Origin: an uncultured Eubacteriales bacterium
Lineage (GTDB): Bacteria > Bacillota > Clostridia > Oscillospirales > Acutalibacteraceae
Assembly: GCA_934541115.1 (NCBI GenBank)
Contig: CAKTDF010000010.1
Span: 1 to 64,000 of the forward strand
Length of the DNA: 64,000 nt
Reading direction: 5' to 3'
The translations under genes and the position numbers were made by a program. This document shows, piece after piece, positions 49,126-58,055 of the stretch. The number at the start of each line of letters is the position of its first letter. Position 1 is the first letter of the stretch. Below the pieces are notes generated by a model. That model saw nothing but the letters and a program-made list of their open reading frames with translations. It did not search any database and was not told the DNA's origin.

Positions 49126-49869
49126 TTATTTGTTGACTGTCATGTTTTCATAAATCTGACCGATTTCAATGCTGTCTCCTGCGGCGATCATCTGACCGTG
49201 GTCAAGAATGATGGCTTTGTTGCAGATCTCCGCAACCTTGTCTGTGCTGTGAGAAACATAAAGCACCGTTACACCCTCGCCCATCATGCCCTCAATACGC
49301 TTTTGGCTCTTGGCTCTGAACGCCGCGTCGCCTACGCTGAGAACCTCGTCAAGAATGAGAACATCGGGCTTGACAGCCGTTGCAATTGCAAAGCCGAGCC
49401 GCGATTTCATGCCGGAGGAATAGCCCTTGAGCGGAGCGTCAATAAAATCCTCAAGCTCTGCGAACTCAACAATTTCGTCAAACTTTTTTTCAACAAACTC
49501 TCTTGAAAAGCCCATCGTTGCGGCGTAAAGATATACGTTCTCTCTGCCGCTGTAATTTCTGTCAAAGCCTGCGCCGAGCTCCAGCAAAGGGGCAACAACG
49601 CCTCTGACGGTCACGGAGCCCTGAGTCGGCTTCAAAACGCCGGCAATTACCTTCAAAAGCGTGCTTTTTCCGGCGCCGTTAAAGCCGAGAATACCGACTC
49701 TGTCCCCCTTTTCAACCTTAAAGCTGACGTCTTTCAACGCCCAAAATTCAACATAATGGAGCTGACGCTTGACAAGACGGATAAAATACTCTTTGGCATT
49801 GTCAACGCCCTCTTTATTGATATTGAATTTCATGCTGACATGGTCAACTTCAACTGCGTAATTACTCAA
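49126..49869 (-). CDS. ABC transporter ATPase for polysaccharide/teichoic acid export
   Basis: A 247-residue ATPase of the TagH/Wzt type. Walker A is GFNGAGKSTLL, the signature is YSSGMKSRLGFA and Walker B is DVLILDEVLSVGD, all characteristic of this subfamily. The start is a TTG with AGAGGGA about seven bases upstream; no in-frame ATG fits. It lacks the C-terminal carbohydrate-binding extension of some Wzt proteins. It lies 15 bases after the permease gene, and together they form a TagGH-like exporter of a lipid-linked glycopolymer. No glycosyltransferases are nearby. Confidence 0.93.
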   Translation of the reverse strand: MSNYAVEVDHVSMKFNINKEGVDNAKEYFIRLVKRQLHYVEFWALKDVSFKVEKGDRVGILGFNGAGKSTLLKVIAGVLKPTQGSVTVRGVVAPLLELGAGFDRNYSGRENVYLYAATMGFSREFVEKKFDEIVEFAELEDFIDAPLKGYSSGMKSRLGFAIATAVKPDVLILDEVLSVGDAAFRAKSQKRIEGMMGEGVTVLYVSHSTDKVAEICNKAIILDHGQMIAAGDSIEIGQIYENMTVNK

Positions 49870-49884
49870 AAAAATCCCTCTTTC

Positions 49885-50730
49885 TCAGATATGAAGAATG
49901 AACTTGTCCTGCGTCTTGTAGAAAGTGATCATACCGACAACAAGGGCAATAACGGCGCAGGCTGACGAATACCACATCAGTTTGACGTCCCAGTAATGAA
50001 CAAAATCGTCTCCCCAAATAACTGCGGCGCGGAAAAGACCTATGATTCCGTAAAGCGGGTTGAGCTTGAAAATTGTCAGCTTGAGACTGCCCGGCTCAAG
50101 GTTCAGACGATCCATGCTGTATACGATCGGGGTGGCGTAAAAAAGCATGGTGGTAATTACGTCATAAAGATTTTCCGTATCTCTGAAAAAGACGTTGACA
50201 GCCGCAAGGAACATGCCGACCCCGACGCTGAGAACAAAGAGAATGAGAACCGGAACAATGCAATAGATTACCCGCCACGTCGGATAGACGGGATGATTAT
50301 TCGTAATGTTGAAAAATGCAATGACAAAGATGAGAACCGACAGTGAAATGATGAACGTTATGAACGTTGAAAGAATCTGCGACAGCGGATAGATATACTT
50401 CGGAACATATACCTTTTTGATCATTGACGCGTTTGAACGAATGGAGCGCATTGCCCTTTTTGTCGATTGGGTAAAGAATGTATACAAAAGACGGCCGATG
50501 AGAAGATATACCGTGTAGTTACCCACGCCCTTTGAGCTGCGGCCGAAAACGGTGTCAAAAACAAAAACAAGAACAATGGTCGTCAAAAGCGGATGCAAAA
50601 ATGTCCAGAACATACCGAGGACGGAGTCCCTGTATTGGAGCTTGATGTTTTTTCTGACAAGCTCGCGCAGAAGAAAGCGGTATTTCATAAAGTTTTCCCT
50701 GTGCTTTGAGAGCGCCTTAACTTTTCCCAT
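49885..50730 (-). CDS. ABC-2 type permease for polysaccharide/teichoic acid export
   Basis: A 281-residue TagG/Wzm-like permease with six membrane helices. Phrases such as LRELVRKNIKLQYRDSVLGMFWTFLHPL at the N-terminal amphipathic region and YDVITTMLFYATPIVYSMD are typical. The start is the ATG after AGGAGG (six bases); the frame continues 18 codons upstream without a site. It is the first gene of the two-gene exporter operon, with its own promoter. Confidence 0.94.
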   Translation of the reverse strand: MGKVKALSKHRENFMKYRFLLRELVRKNIKLQYRDSVLGMFWTFLHPLLTTIVLVFVFDTVFGRSSKGVGNYTVYLLIGRLLYTFFTQSTKRAMRSIRSNASMIKKVYVPKYIYPLSQILSTFITFIISLSVLIFVIAFFNITNNHPVYPTWRVIYCIVPVLILFVLSVGVGMFLAAVNVFFRDTENLYDVITTMLFYATPIVYSMDRLNLEPGSLKLTIFKLNPLYGIIGLFRAAVIWGDDFVHYWDVKLMWYSSACAVIALVVGMITFYKTQDKFILHI

Positions 50731-50789
50731 AGGTTTCCTCCTGAATGAAATAATACGCCGGAACAAAACGGCAAAATTAGTCATTTAGC

Positions 50790-50818
50790 ATTGTATCACA
50801 ACTTTTTGGATTTATCAA
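50790..50818 (-). promoter_or_regulatory. Promoter of the TagGH-like exporter
   Basis: Minus strand: TTGATA (50813-50818) and TACAAT (50790-50795), 17-base spacer, 60 bases before the start codon. Confidence 0.78.
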
Positions 50819-50882
50819 TACCGGGTGCGGAATGTTTGACGCATGCGCAGAAAAAGGGTGCCGGAAAACGTGAAAATTGCGG

Positions 50883-50911
50883 TTGCTCTTTTTGCGGCGC
50901 GGTGATATAAT
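50883..50911 (+). promoter_or_regulatory. Promoter of the ABC exporter at 50945
   Basis: TTGCTC (50883-50888) and TATAAT (50906-50911), 17-base spacer. Confidence 0.7.
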
Positions 50912-50944
50912 TTCAGAACATGATAGATTTACGGAGTGTTGAAA

Positions 50945-52684
50945 ATGAACAGCAAAAAGGGAATGCTCAAAAAATGGTTTTTGCCATACTTTAAAAAACA
51001 CAAAAAGACTCTTGCGCTTGACTTGCTCTGCGCGTTTTTTACAACGGGCTGCGAGCTTGTGCTGCCCATGCTTGTCAGAGAAATTACAAAAATTGCCTCA
51101 ACGGATATTACAAAGCTTACGCTGACGGTGATTTTTCAGATGGCGGCGCTTTTTGCCGTGCTCAAGGTAATAGATATGCTTGCCGGGTACTACATGATTT
51201 ATGTCGGTCACGGCATGGGTGTGCGGATTGAAAAGGATATGCGCGAGGACTTGTTTGCTCATCTTCTTCGTGTTCCTTTCAGCTACTACGACGACACAAA
51301 AATCGGTCAGCTGATGTCAAGAATAACTACGGATATGTTTGAAATTGCCGAGTTTTCTCATCACTGCCCGGAGGAGTTTTTCATTGCCGGAGTTAAAATC
51401 ACCGCTTCGTTTGCCGTGCTGGCGTCAATTAATTTTCCGCTTGCGGCGGCTGCCTTTGTTGTGCTTCCGTTTATGTTCTTCGGCACACAGTACTTCAGAA
51501 AAAAGATGCGCGTTGCTTTCAGAGAAAGGCGCGTTGTTGCCGGCGACGTCAATGCCCAAACGGAAACCTCGCTGCTCGGAATCCGCGTTGTCAAGTCCTT
51601 TTCCGGAGAAAAGACCGAGGACGAAAAATTCCGCAAGGAGAGCACAATGCTTGCAAAAGTTCAGTGCGACTCATACCGCTACATGGCAAGGCTCAATGCG
51701 GCGGTCAGGTTTTTTGACGGACTCATGTATATTGTGCTCATTGTAATGGGCGGAATTTTCATCATTAAAGAAAAAATAACCGTTGCCGATTACACCGCAT
51801 ACCTGCTTTACATTGCAATGCTCATTGCCGCGGTCAAGAGAATCGTTGAGTTCACCGAGCAGTTTGAAAAGGGCGTTACGGGTGTTGAACGCTTTGCCGA
51901 GGTGATGGAGGAAAAATGCGAAAACTACGAGGGACTCGGCGAGAGCCTTTCGGCAGATGCCGGCGATATTGAATTTAAGGACGTATCGTTCAGCTATGAC
52001 AAGGAAAAGGGCGATGTTCTCGAACATATCAGTTTTCTTGTGAAAAAGGGCGAGAACATTGCCGTTGTTGGTCCGTCAGGAAGCGGAAAAACAACCATGT
52101 GCAGCCTGCTTTCAAGGTTCTATGATGCAAAGGACGGACAGGTGACCGTTGGCGGAAAGGATATCCGTACGTTTGACCTTGCCTCGTTGAGAAATGCCGT
52201 CGGCGTTGTTGAACAGGACATTTATCTTTTTTCCGGTACCGTTATGGAGAATATTCTTTACGGCAAGCCGACCGCTACGCGGGAGGAAGCCGTTGAGGCT
52301 GCCAAAAAGGCAGGCGCAGACGAGTTCATTTCCGCCTTGCCGCAAGGGTACGATACGTTCATCGGCGAAAGAGGAACCATGCTCTCCGGCGGACAGAAAC
52401 AGCGCCTGTGCATTGCGCGGGTTTTCATTAAGGATCCGCCCGTGCTTGTGCTTGACGAGGCAACGAGCGCGCTTGACAACGAAAGCGAGCAGATTGTCAA
52501 ACGCTCGCTCGCGGCGCTTTCAAAGGGCAGAACGGTGTTCACCATCGCGCACCGCCTTTCAACCGTCAAAAACGCTTCAAGAATCTTTGTTCTGACCAAA
52601 AACGGTATTGAAGAGGAGGGCACACACAAGGAGCTCCTCAAAAAAGGCGGCGTTTATGCCAAACTTTACGGCTCAGAGGAATAA
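50945..52684 (+). CDS. ABC exporter, fused permease and ATPase
   Basis: A 579-residue half-transporter of the MsbA/LmrA type. A six-helix membrane domain (about 15-310) is followed by an ATPase domain with Walker A GPSGSGKTT, Q loop VEQDIYLFSGTV, signature LSGGQKQRLCIAR and Walker B PVLVLDEATSAL. It should act as a homodimer, since no second half is adjacent, exporting lipids, peptides or drugs. The start is the ATG after CGGAG (eight bases); GTG/TTG codons just upstream overlap that site. Confidence 0.94.
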   Translation: MNSKKGMLKKWFLPYFKKHKKTLALDLLCAFFTTGCELVLPMLVREITKIASTDITKLTLTVIFQMAALFAVLKVIDMLAGYYMIYVGHGMGVRIEKDMREDLFAHLLRVPFSYYDDTKIGQLMSRITTDMFEIAEFSHHCPEEFFIAGVKITASFAVLASINFPLAAAAFVVLPFMFFGTQYFRKKMRVAFRERRVVAGDVNAQTETSLLGIRVVKSFSGEKTEDEKFRKESTMLAKVQCDSYRYMARLNAAVRFFDGLMYIVLIVMGGIFIIKEKITVADYTAYLLYIAMLIAAVKRIVEFTEQFEKGVTGVERFAEVMEEKCENYEGLGESLSADAGDIEFKDVSFSYDKEKGDVLEHISFLVKKGENIAVVGPSGSGKTTMCSLLSRFYDAKDGQVTVGGKDIRTFDLASLRNAVGVVEQDIYLFSGTVMENILYGKPTATREEAVEAAKKAGADEFISALPQGYDTFIGERGTMLSGGQKQRLCIARVFIKDPPVLVLDEATSALDNESEQIVKRSLAALSKGRTVFTIAHRLSTVKNASRIFVLTKNGIEEEGTHKELLKKGGVYAKLYGSEE

Positions 52685-52713
52685 AAACTCTACGCTTTGC
52701 CGCATTGTTATGC

Positions 52714-52743
52714 TTGACAATGCGTAATAAATCATGATAGAAT
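52714..52743 (+). promoter_or_regulatory. Possible promoter of the flavoprotein gene
   Basis: TTGACA (52714-52719) and TAGAAT (52738-52743), 18-base spacer. A terminator hairpin begins four bases after the -10 box. Confidence 0.55.
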
Positions 52744-52746
52744 AAG

Positions 52747-52776
52747 ACAGCATGGTTTGTGGGCCGTGCTGTTTTT
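52747..52776 (+). terminator. Terminator hairpin before the flavoprotein gene
   Basis: Nine-base arms ACAGCATGG/CCGTGCTGT (one wobble), loop TTTGTGGG, then TTTT. It may end the upstream ABC transcript or attenuate the promoter that overlaps it. Confidence 0.75.
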
Positions 52777-52847
52777 ATGCCTTTCGGCGTTCTTGCAGTA
52801 CGCCTCGAATCAATCTTTCAAACACTTTTCCGAAGGAGGACAAGACA

Positions 52848-54242
52848 ATGAAAAAAGACGTTGTAATCATCGGTGCAGGTCCGGCAGGAATTTTTACCGC
52901 TCTTGAAATGATTAAAAAAGGTTCCAAAAAGAACATTATAATCGTTGAAAAGGGTCAGGCTGTTGAAAACAGACATTGCCCCAAGGACAAAACAAAGGTC
53001 TGCGTCTCCTGCAAGCCGTATTGCCACATTACGACCGGTTTTTCCGGCGCGGGCGCATTTTCCGACGGAAAGCTTTCTCTTTGCTATGAAGTCGGCGGAG
53101 ATCTTCCTACGCTCATCGGCGCGCAGAAAGCTCAGGAAACCATTGATTACACCGATAAAATTTATCTTGAGTTCGGTGCGGATGAACACATTGAGGGTCT
53201 TGAAGATACTCTCGGCAAAAAAGAGATCCGCATCAAGGCTATTCAAGCGGGACTCAAGCTTGTTGACTGTCCTATTCGTCATATGGGTACGGAAAAAGCC
53301 CAGGGTATTTACTATGCCATTGAGCAGTACCTCATAAATAACGGCGTTGAGCTTATGTTCGGCTATGAATGCTACGACCTTATCCTTGAAAACGGCGAAT
53401 GCAAGGGCGTACGCCTCAAAAACAGCCACGGCGGCAGCGATATGGAAATTTTTGCAGACAGCACCGTTGTTGCAACCGGCAGAAGAGGCGCGGAGTGGCT
53501 TGAGACTCTTTGCGCGGAATATTCCATCGCTCATCAGCCGGGAACGGTTGATATCGGCGTCAGAGTTGAAGTGCGCAACGAGATCATGGAAAAGGTCAAC
53601 GAGACGCTCTATGAATCAAAGCTCATCGGCTATCCGCAGCCGTTCAAAAACAAGGTCAGAACTTTTTGTCAGAACCCGGGCGGTTTTGTCAGCCAGGAAA
53701 ACTATGACAATGACCTTGCCGTTGTCAACGGTCACTCCTTCAAGGAGCTCAAGAGCAACAACACCAATCTTGCAATTCTCTGCTCCCACAATTTCAGCTA
53801 TCCGTTCAACCAGCCTATCGCTTACGCCCAAAAAGTCGGCGAGCTGACAAATATGCTCGGAACGGGACACATTCTTGTTCAGCGTTTCGGCGATATCCTT
53901 GACGGAAAGCGCACATGGGAAAAAGAGCTTATGCAGTCAAATGTACGTCCTACTCTTCCGGACGCAGTTGCCGGCGACATCACCGCCGCAATGCCGTACA
54001 GAGCAATGACCAACATTATCAACTTTATCAAAGCGATGGATCACGTTGTTGAAGGCTTTGCTTCAACGGAGACTCTGCTTTACTCCCCGGAGCTGAAATT
54101 CTACAGTAACCGCGTCAAGATGGACGAGGATTTTAACACGAGCATAAAGGGACTGCACTGCCTCGGAGATTCAAGCGGCTGGACGCGCGGTCTGATGATG
54201 GCGTCCGTCATGGGCGTTCTCATGGGCAGAAAATTGGTGTAA
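52848..54242 (+). CDS. FAD-dependent dehydrogenase, COG2509 type
   Basis: A 464-residue flavoprotein. The N-terminal Rossmann motif is VVIIGAGPAGIFTALEM (about 5-21). A cysteine cluster follows (HCPKDKTKVCVSCKPYCH, about 44-61), then GFSGAGAFSDGKLSL, a phrase diagnostic of the uncharacterised COG2509 dehydrogenases. A late FAD-binding GDSSGWTRGLMMASVMG closes the protein. The reaction is unknown. AAGGAGGA lies eight bases before the ATG; a frame extending upstream to 52752 runs through a hairpin and is not used. The ribosomal operon follows after about 800 bases. Confidence 0.9.
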   Translation: MKKDVVIIGAGPAGIFTALEMIKKGSKKNIIIVEKGQAVENRHCPKDKTKVCVSCKPYCHITTGFSGAGAFSDGKLSLCYEVGGDLPTLIGAQKAQETIDYTDKIYLEFGADEHIEGLEDTLGKKEIRIKAIQAGLKLVDCPIRHMGTEKAQGIYYAIEQYLINNGVELMFGYECYDLILENGECKGVRLKNSHGGSDMEIFADSTVVATGRRGAEWLETLCAEYSIAHQPGTVDIGVRVEVRNEIMEKVNETLYESKLIGYPQPFKNKVRTFCQNPGGFVSQENYDNDLAVVNGHSFKELKSNNTNLAILCSHNFSYPFNQPIAYAQKVGELTNMLGTGHILVQRFGDILDGKRTWEKELMQSNVRPTLPDAVAGDITAAMPYRAMTNIINFIKAMDHVVEGFASTETLLYSPELKFYSNRVKMDEDFNTSIKGLHCLGDSSGWTRGLMMASVMGVLMGRKLV

Positions 54243-54650
54243 TTGCAGCGCGGCTGTTTTCCGCCTATAAGGAGAGCTATTTCCGGAAATTCGGCGAGAC
54301 TTTCAGATATCACCGAACAGGCGGAGATTACGGGATTTGCGCCGACCGAAAGGTGTGTATATTCCGGTTCGACTCTCCTCAGCTTATTATTTTGTCTTCG
54401 CCTCCGTGTGTTTGCGTGAATTTTGTATTTGTTATGTTCTCTTCGGTGCAAAGACGAAAATGGTTTTCTTTCAGTTCAACGAAAAATTGAAAAATATCCG
54501 CACAGGCGCAGAAACACTTGGTTTTTGCGCCGTTTTTCTTTGAGTTCGACCACAATATATAGCGTACCCTCAGCCGAGTGTTTGCTTATTTTGCGTCTGC
54601 CTTTGGAGAGACAAAAAATCTGCATTTTTCACAAACTTTTTCTCTCAAAA
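54243..54650. other. Gene-free region after the flavoprotein
   Basis: About 400 bases with no frame that has a binding site or protein-like composition. The only structure I can support is the terminator at 54505-54537. Confidence 0.55.
54505..54537 (+). terminator. Terminator upstream of the S10 operon
   Basis: A ten-base stem GGCGCAGAAA/TTTTTGCGCC (one wobble) followed by GTTTTT; separates the flavoprotein from the ribosomal operon. Confidence 0.8.
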
Positions 54651-54654
54651 TCGT

Positions 54655-54683
54655 TGACATTTGACAATTGTTGTGTTAAGATA
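54655..54683 (+). promoter_or_regulatory. Promoter of the S10-spc ribosomal operon
   Basis: TTGACA (54655-54660), 17-base spacer, TAAGAT (54678-54683). A second TTGACA overlaps at 54662. This leaves a leader of about 350 bases before rpsJ. Confidence 0.8.
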
Positions 54684-54689
54684 ATCAAG

Positions 54690-55039
54690 CGTGTGTTGGA
54701 CGTAGGTGGGTATAACTATGCCTTAACACAACATATACGATATGCGATGATGCGGGAGGTGGCTGCCCTCTTGAGGCAGGAAATTTCCGCGGAGTATGTC
54801 CGATTTTAAACCGGGCGATCTATATTCATGAAATGCGCCGTCTCTTGCGTGGGCTTTGCTCAACGGTGCGTTTGTGTGAACTTGCGCTTTCGCGGGCGCG
54901 GTTCCGCTTTGGGCGGACTGTGTCCTTGCGCCTTGACCGGGAATATCTTCAGTTTCCGGTTTTTAAAATGGGAGACTTGAAAACACCCGGAAAGGTTGAC
55001 GAAAGTGTTGCCCGCCAAATTCTTTAGGAGGCGTAATCA
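54690..55039 (+). promoter_or_regulatory. Long 5' leader of the S10 operon
   Basis: About 350 untranslated bases with many potential stems (for example CCTC/GAGG near 54769-54778 and CCGG-rich pairs near 54936-54992). Long leaders here carry L4-dependent or other autoregulation in several bacteria; the specific element is not identified. A 64-codon open frame inside (54833) lacks a binding site and looks spurious. Confidence 0.5.
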
Positions 55040-55351
55040 ATGGCAGTAAAGGAAAAGATCCGTATCAGACTTAAAGGATACGACCACAACCTCGTTGACA
55101 AGGCAGCGGAAATGATCGTTGAAGCAGCAAAGCGTACCAATGCAACTGTTTCAGGTCCGATTCCCCTTCCCACAGAAAAGGAAGTTGTTACGATCCTTCG
55201 CGCTGTTCATAAGTATAAGGACAGCCGTGAACAGTTTGAACAGAGAACCCACAAAAGACTCATTGACATCATCAGACCTACACCCAAGACCGTGGAGGCT
55301 CTGACAAATCTTGAAATTCCGGCAAGCGTTGAAATTGAGATCAAGAGATAA
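55040..55351 (+). CDS. rpsJ: 30S ribosomal protein S10
   Basis: A 103-residue S10 (KEKIRIRLKGYDHNLVDKAAE; FEQRTHKRLIDI). Part of the 30S head and, in many bacteria, also the NusE partner of NusB in antitermination. First gene of the operon; TAGGAGGC precedes the ATG by about nine bases. Confidence 0.98.
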   Translation: MAVKEKIRIRLKGYDHNLVDKAAEMIVEAAKRTNATVSGPIPLPTEKEVVTILRAVHKYKDSREQFEQRTHKRLIDIIRPTPKTVEALTNLEIPASVEIEIKR

Positions 55352-55440
55352 CATCTCTTTCAATTAACATATACCCGCACGCTTAACCGAAAGGTCACGT
55401 TGGCAAAAGGTCCAACCAATAACCAAAGGAGGATAATCAA

Positions 55441-56076
55441 ATGAAAAAAGGTCTTATCGGCAGAAAACTCGGAATGACCCAGATCTTTGACGAAAAAGGA
55501 AATGTCGTTCCCGTAACAGTCGTTGAACTCGGACCGTGCGCAGTCGTTCAGAAGAAGACTGCTGAAAACGACGGCTATGAAGCTGTTCAGCTCGGTTTTG
55601 ACGACGTCAAGGTCACAAGAACCAACAAGCCTATGAAGGGTCACTTCGACAAGGCAAACGTTGCCCCCAAGAGAGTTCTTCGTGAATTCAGACTTGATGA
55701 CTGCGCTGCTCTCAACGTTGGTGACATTCTCAAGGCTGATGTGTTCGCTACCGGAGAAAAGGTCGACGTTGTCGGCACAAGCAAAGGTAAGGGAACCGCA
55801 GGCGCAATCAAGCGTTGGAACTTCTCAAGACTTAAAGAATCACACGGTACCGGCCCCGTTGCAAGACATGCCGGCTCCCTCGGTGCCTGCTCCGATCCCT
55901 CAAGAGTTTACAAGGGAAAGAAGCTCGCAGGTCACCTCGGCGCAGAACGCGTCACTGTTCAGAATCTTGACGTTGTCAAGGTTGATGTTGAAAACAACCT
56001 TATCGCTATCAAGGGCGCGATCCCCGGTCCCAAAAAGGGCATCGTTATGGTAGTGAACAGCGTTAAAAAAGCGTAA
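55441..56076 (+). CDS. rplC: 50S ribosomal protein L3
   Basis: A 211-residue L3 (MKKGLIGRKLGMTQIFDEKG) with the conserved central loop SLGACSDPSRVYKGKKLAGHLG that reaches toward the peptidyl transferase centre. The 89-base gap after rpsJ contains a small hairpin GTTGG/CCAAC next to AAAGGAGG. Confidence 0.98.
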   Translation: MKKGLIGRKLGMTQIFDEKGNVVPVTVVELGPCAVVQKKTAENDGYEAVQLGFDDVKVTRTNKPMKGHFDKANVAPKRVLREFRLDDCAALNVGDILKADVFATGEKVDVVGTSKGKGTAGAIKRWNFSRLKESHGTGPVARHAGSLGACSDPSRVYKGKKLAGHLGAERVTVQNLDVVKVDVENNLIAIKGAIPGPKKGIVMVVNSVKKA

Positions 56077-56093
56077 GAAAGGAGTTGCTCTAA

Positions 56094-56717
56094 ATGCCTA
56101 ACGTATCAGTATTCGACGTAAGCGGAAAGAAAGTTTCCGATCTCGAGCTTTCCGAAGGTATCTTCGGCATAGTTCCCAACACGTCAGCAATGCACATCGT
56201 TGTTGTCAATTATCTGGCAAATCAGCGTCAGGGCACACAGTCAACCCTGACACGCTCAGAAGTTTCCGGCGGCGGAAAAAAGCCCTGGAAGCAGAAAGGC
56301 TCAGGCCGCGCAAGACAGGGTTCAACCAGAGCTCCGCAGTGGTATCACGGCGGTATCGCACACGGTCCCAAGCCCAGAAGCTACGGCTTTGCAGTCAACA
56401 AGAAGGTCAGAAGACTTGCTATGAAGTCTGCTCTTTCCTCAAAGGTAGCAGCAAGCGAGATGGTCGTTCTCGATTCTCTCAAGCTTGACGCAATCAAGAC
56501 CAAGGAGATCGTTAAGGTTCTCTCTGCTCTTGAAACCGGCAAGAAAGTTCTTCTTGTTCTTCCCGAAAAGGACGATATCGTTTACAGAAGCGCAAGGAAC
56601 ATCGCAGGCGTAAAGGTTACGCTTGTCAACACCCTCAGCGTTTACGATATTCTTAACTGCAACACCCTCGTCGTCCTCAAGGACGCAGTTGCAAAGATTG
56701 AGGAGGTATATGCATAA
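56094..56717 (+). CDS. rplD: 50S ribosomal protein L4
   Basis: A 207-residue L4 with the long extended loop (GGGKKPWKQKGSGRARQGSTRAP) that lines the exit tunnel. L4 is the autoregulator of this operon in E. coli; whether it acts on this leader is unknown. Starts 18 bases after rplC; its stop overlaps the rplW start (TAATG). Confidence 0.98.
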   Translation: MPNVSVFDVSGKKVSDLELSEGIFGIVPNTSAMHIVVVNYLANQRQGTQSTLTRSEVSGGGKKPWKQKGSGRARQGSTRAPQWYHGGIAHGPKPRSYGFAVNKKVRRLAMKSALSSKVAASEMVVLDSLKLDAIKTKEIVKVLSALETGKKVLLVLPEKDDIVYRSARNIAGVKVTLVNTLSVYDILNCNTLVVLKDAVAKIEEVYA

Positions 56718-57013
56718 TGAGTAAGTTGGCACATGACATCATCCTCAAGCCCATCATCACAGAAGAGAGCATGATGGGAACAGCGTTCAAAAAGTACACC
56801 TTCAAGGTTGCAAAGGACGCTAACAAGCCCGAAATCGCCAAGGCTGTTGAAGAAGCTTTCGGCGTAAAGGTAGCTAAGGTCAACACTATCAGCTGCAAGG
56901 GTCACCTCAGAAGATACGGTCGTTATGAGGGCTACACCGCAGCATGGAAAAAGGCAATTGTCACCCTCACCGAGGATTCAAAGACGATCGACTTCTTTGA
57001 CGGTCTTCTTTAA
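56717..57013 (+). CDS. rplW: 50S ribosomal protein L23
   Basis: A 98-residue L23 (AHDIILKPIITEESM; VNTISCKGHLRRYGRYEGYTAAWKKAIVTL), located at the tunnel exit where trigger factor and SRP dock. Overlaps rplD by one base, indicating coupled translation. Confidence 0.98.
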   Translation: MSKLAHDIILKPIITEESMMGTAFKKYTFKVAKDANKPEIAKAVEEAFGVKVAKVNTISCKGHLRRYGRYEGYTAAWKKAIVTLTEDSKTIDFFDGLL

Positions 57014-57196
57014 TGAGTGACCGGCGGTCAGCTCAAAGGCGCATTTTTCGGTCACACCGATGAACGTACCCGTCGAATTGTCCGCAAGCCGCAAAAAGTG
57101 TTCTTCAGGGAATGCTTAGCTAACTTTTTTAAAATCCGGCGGTAATGTATGGAGGTTGACAATCCTCCGCTAAACCGCTTTAAGGAGTGTAATAAA
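57014..57196 (+). other. Unusually long spacer between rplW and rplB
   Basis: A 183-base gap inside an otherwise tightly packed operon. Contains a GGAGG/CCTCC hairpin (57151-57168) and a TTGACA (57156-57161) with TTTAAG 17 bases later, so it may hold an internal promoter or regulatory RNA. No reading frame is supported. Confidence 0.5.
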
Positions 57197-58030
57197 ATGT
57201 CAATTCGTTTTATGAAGCCTGTAACCAACGGCACACGTAACATGTCGTATACAGACTACTCCGCACTTTCAAAGTGCGGTCCGGAGAGAAGCCTCCTCGC
57301 TCCTCTCAACAAAAAGAGCGGACGTAACAGCTACGGACGCATCACCGTTCGCCACCGTGGCGGCGGAAACAGAAGAAAATATCGCATCATCGACTTCAAG
57401 AGAGATAAGTTCGATGTATTTGCAACCGTTAAAACTCTTGAGTACGATCCCAACAGATCAGCTCACATCGCTCTTCTTGAATATGAAGACGGCGAAAAGA
57501 GATATATCCTCGCTCCCGAAGGTCTCAAGGTAGGCGATAAGGTTGAAGCAGGCGCAGGTGCCGACATAAAGCCGGGCAACGCTCTTCCCCTTGTAAATAT
57601 CCCCACCGGTACTTTCATTCACAACGTTGAGCTTTATCCGGGCAGAGGCGGTCAGCTTGCAAGAGCAGCCGGCAATGCCGCTCAGCTCATGGCTAAGGAG
57701 GGCGGCTTCGCTCTTCTCAGACTCCCGTCAAGCGAGCTTCGCAAAGTCTCCGAAAAGTGCATGGCTACTATCGGTGTTGTCGGCAACGGCGACCACGAGA
57801 ACGTCAAGATCGGTAAGGCAGGACGTACTCGCCACCTCGGTATCAGACCCACAGTCCGCGGTTCGGTCATGAACCCCTGCGACCACCCGCACGGCGGTGG
57901 TGAGGGCAAGTCACCGATCGGTCGTCCCGGCCCTGTTACCCCGTGGGGCAAGCCTGCTCTCGGCTACAAGACTCGCGCTAAGAAGAATCGTTCCGACAAG
58001 CTTATTGTTAAGCGTCGCAACGACAGATAA
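57197..58030 (+). CDS. rplB: 50S ribosomal protein L2
   Basis: A 277-residue L2, the usual length, with the universal C-terminal RGSVMNPCDHPHGGGEGKSPIGRPGPVTPWGKP whose His lies near the peptidyl transferase centre. The start is the ATG after TAAGGAGTG; 16 upstream in-frame codons lack a site. Confidence 0.98.
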   Translation: MSIRFMKPVTNGTRNMSYTDYSALSKCGPERSLLAPLNKKSGRNSYGRITVRHRGGGNRRKYRIIDFKRDKFDVFATVKTLEYDPNRSAHIALLEYEDGEKRYILAPEGLKVGDKVEAGAGADIKPGNALPLVNIPTGTFIHNVELYPGRGGQLARAAGNAAQLMAKEGGFALLRLPSSELRKVSEKCMATIGVVGNGDHENVKIGKAGRTRHLGIRPTVRGSVMNPCDHPHGGGEGKSPIGRPGPVTPWGKPALGYKTRAKKNRSDKLIVKRRNDR

Positions 58031-58055
58031 CGGTCGATGAAAGGAGCTATGAATA

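Noticed and set aside
54833..55027. Open frame of 64 codons in the S10 leader
   Set aside because: No ribosome binding site, biased Arg/Leu/Cys composition and position in a structured leader; judged chance.
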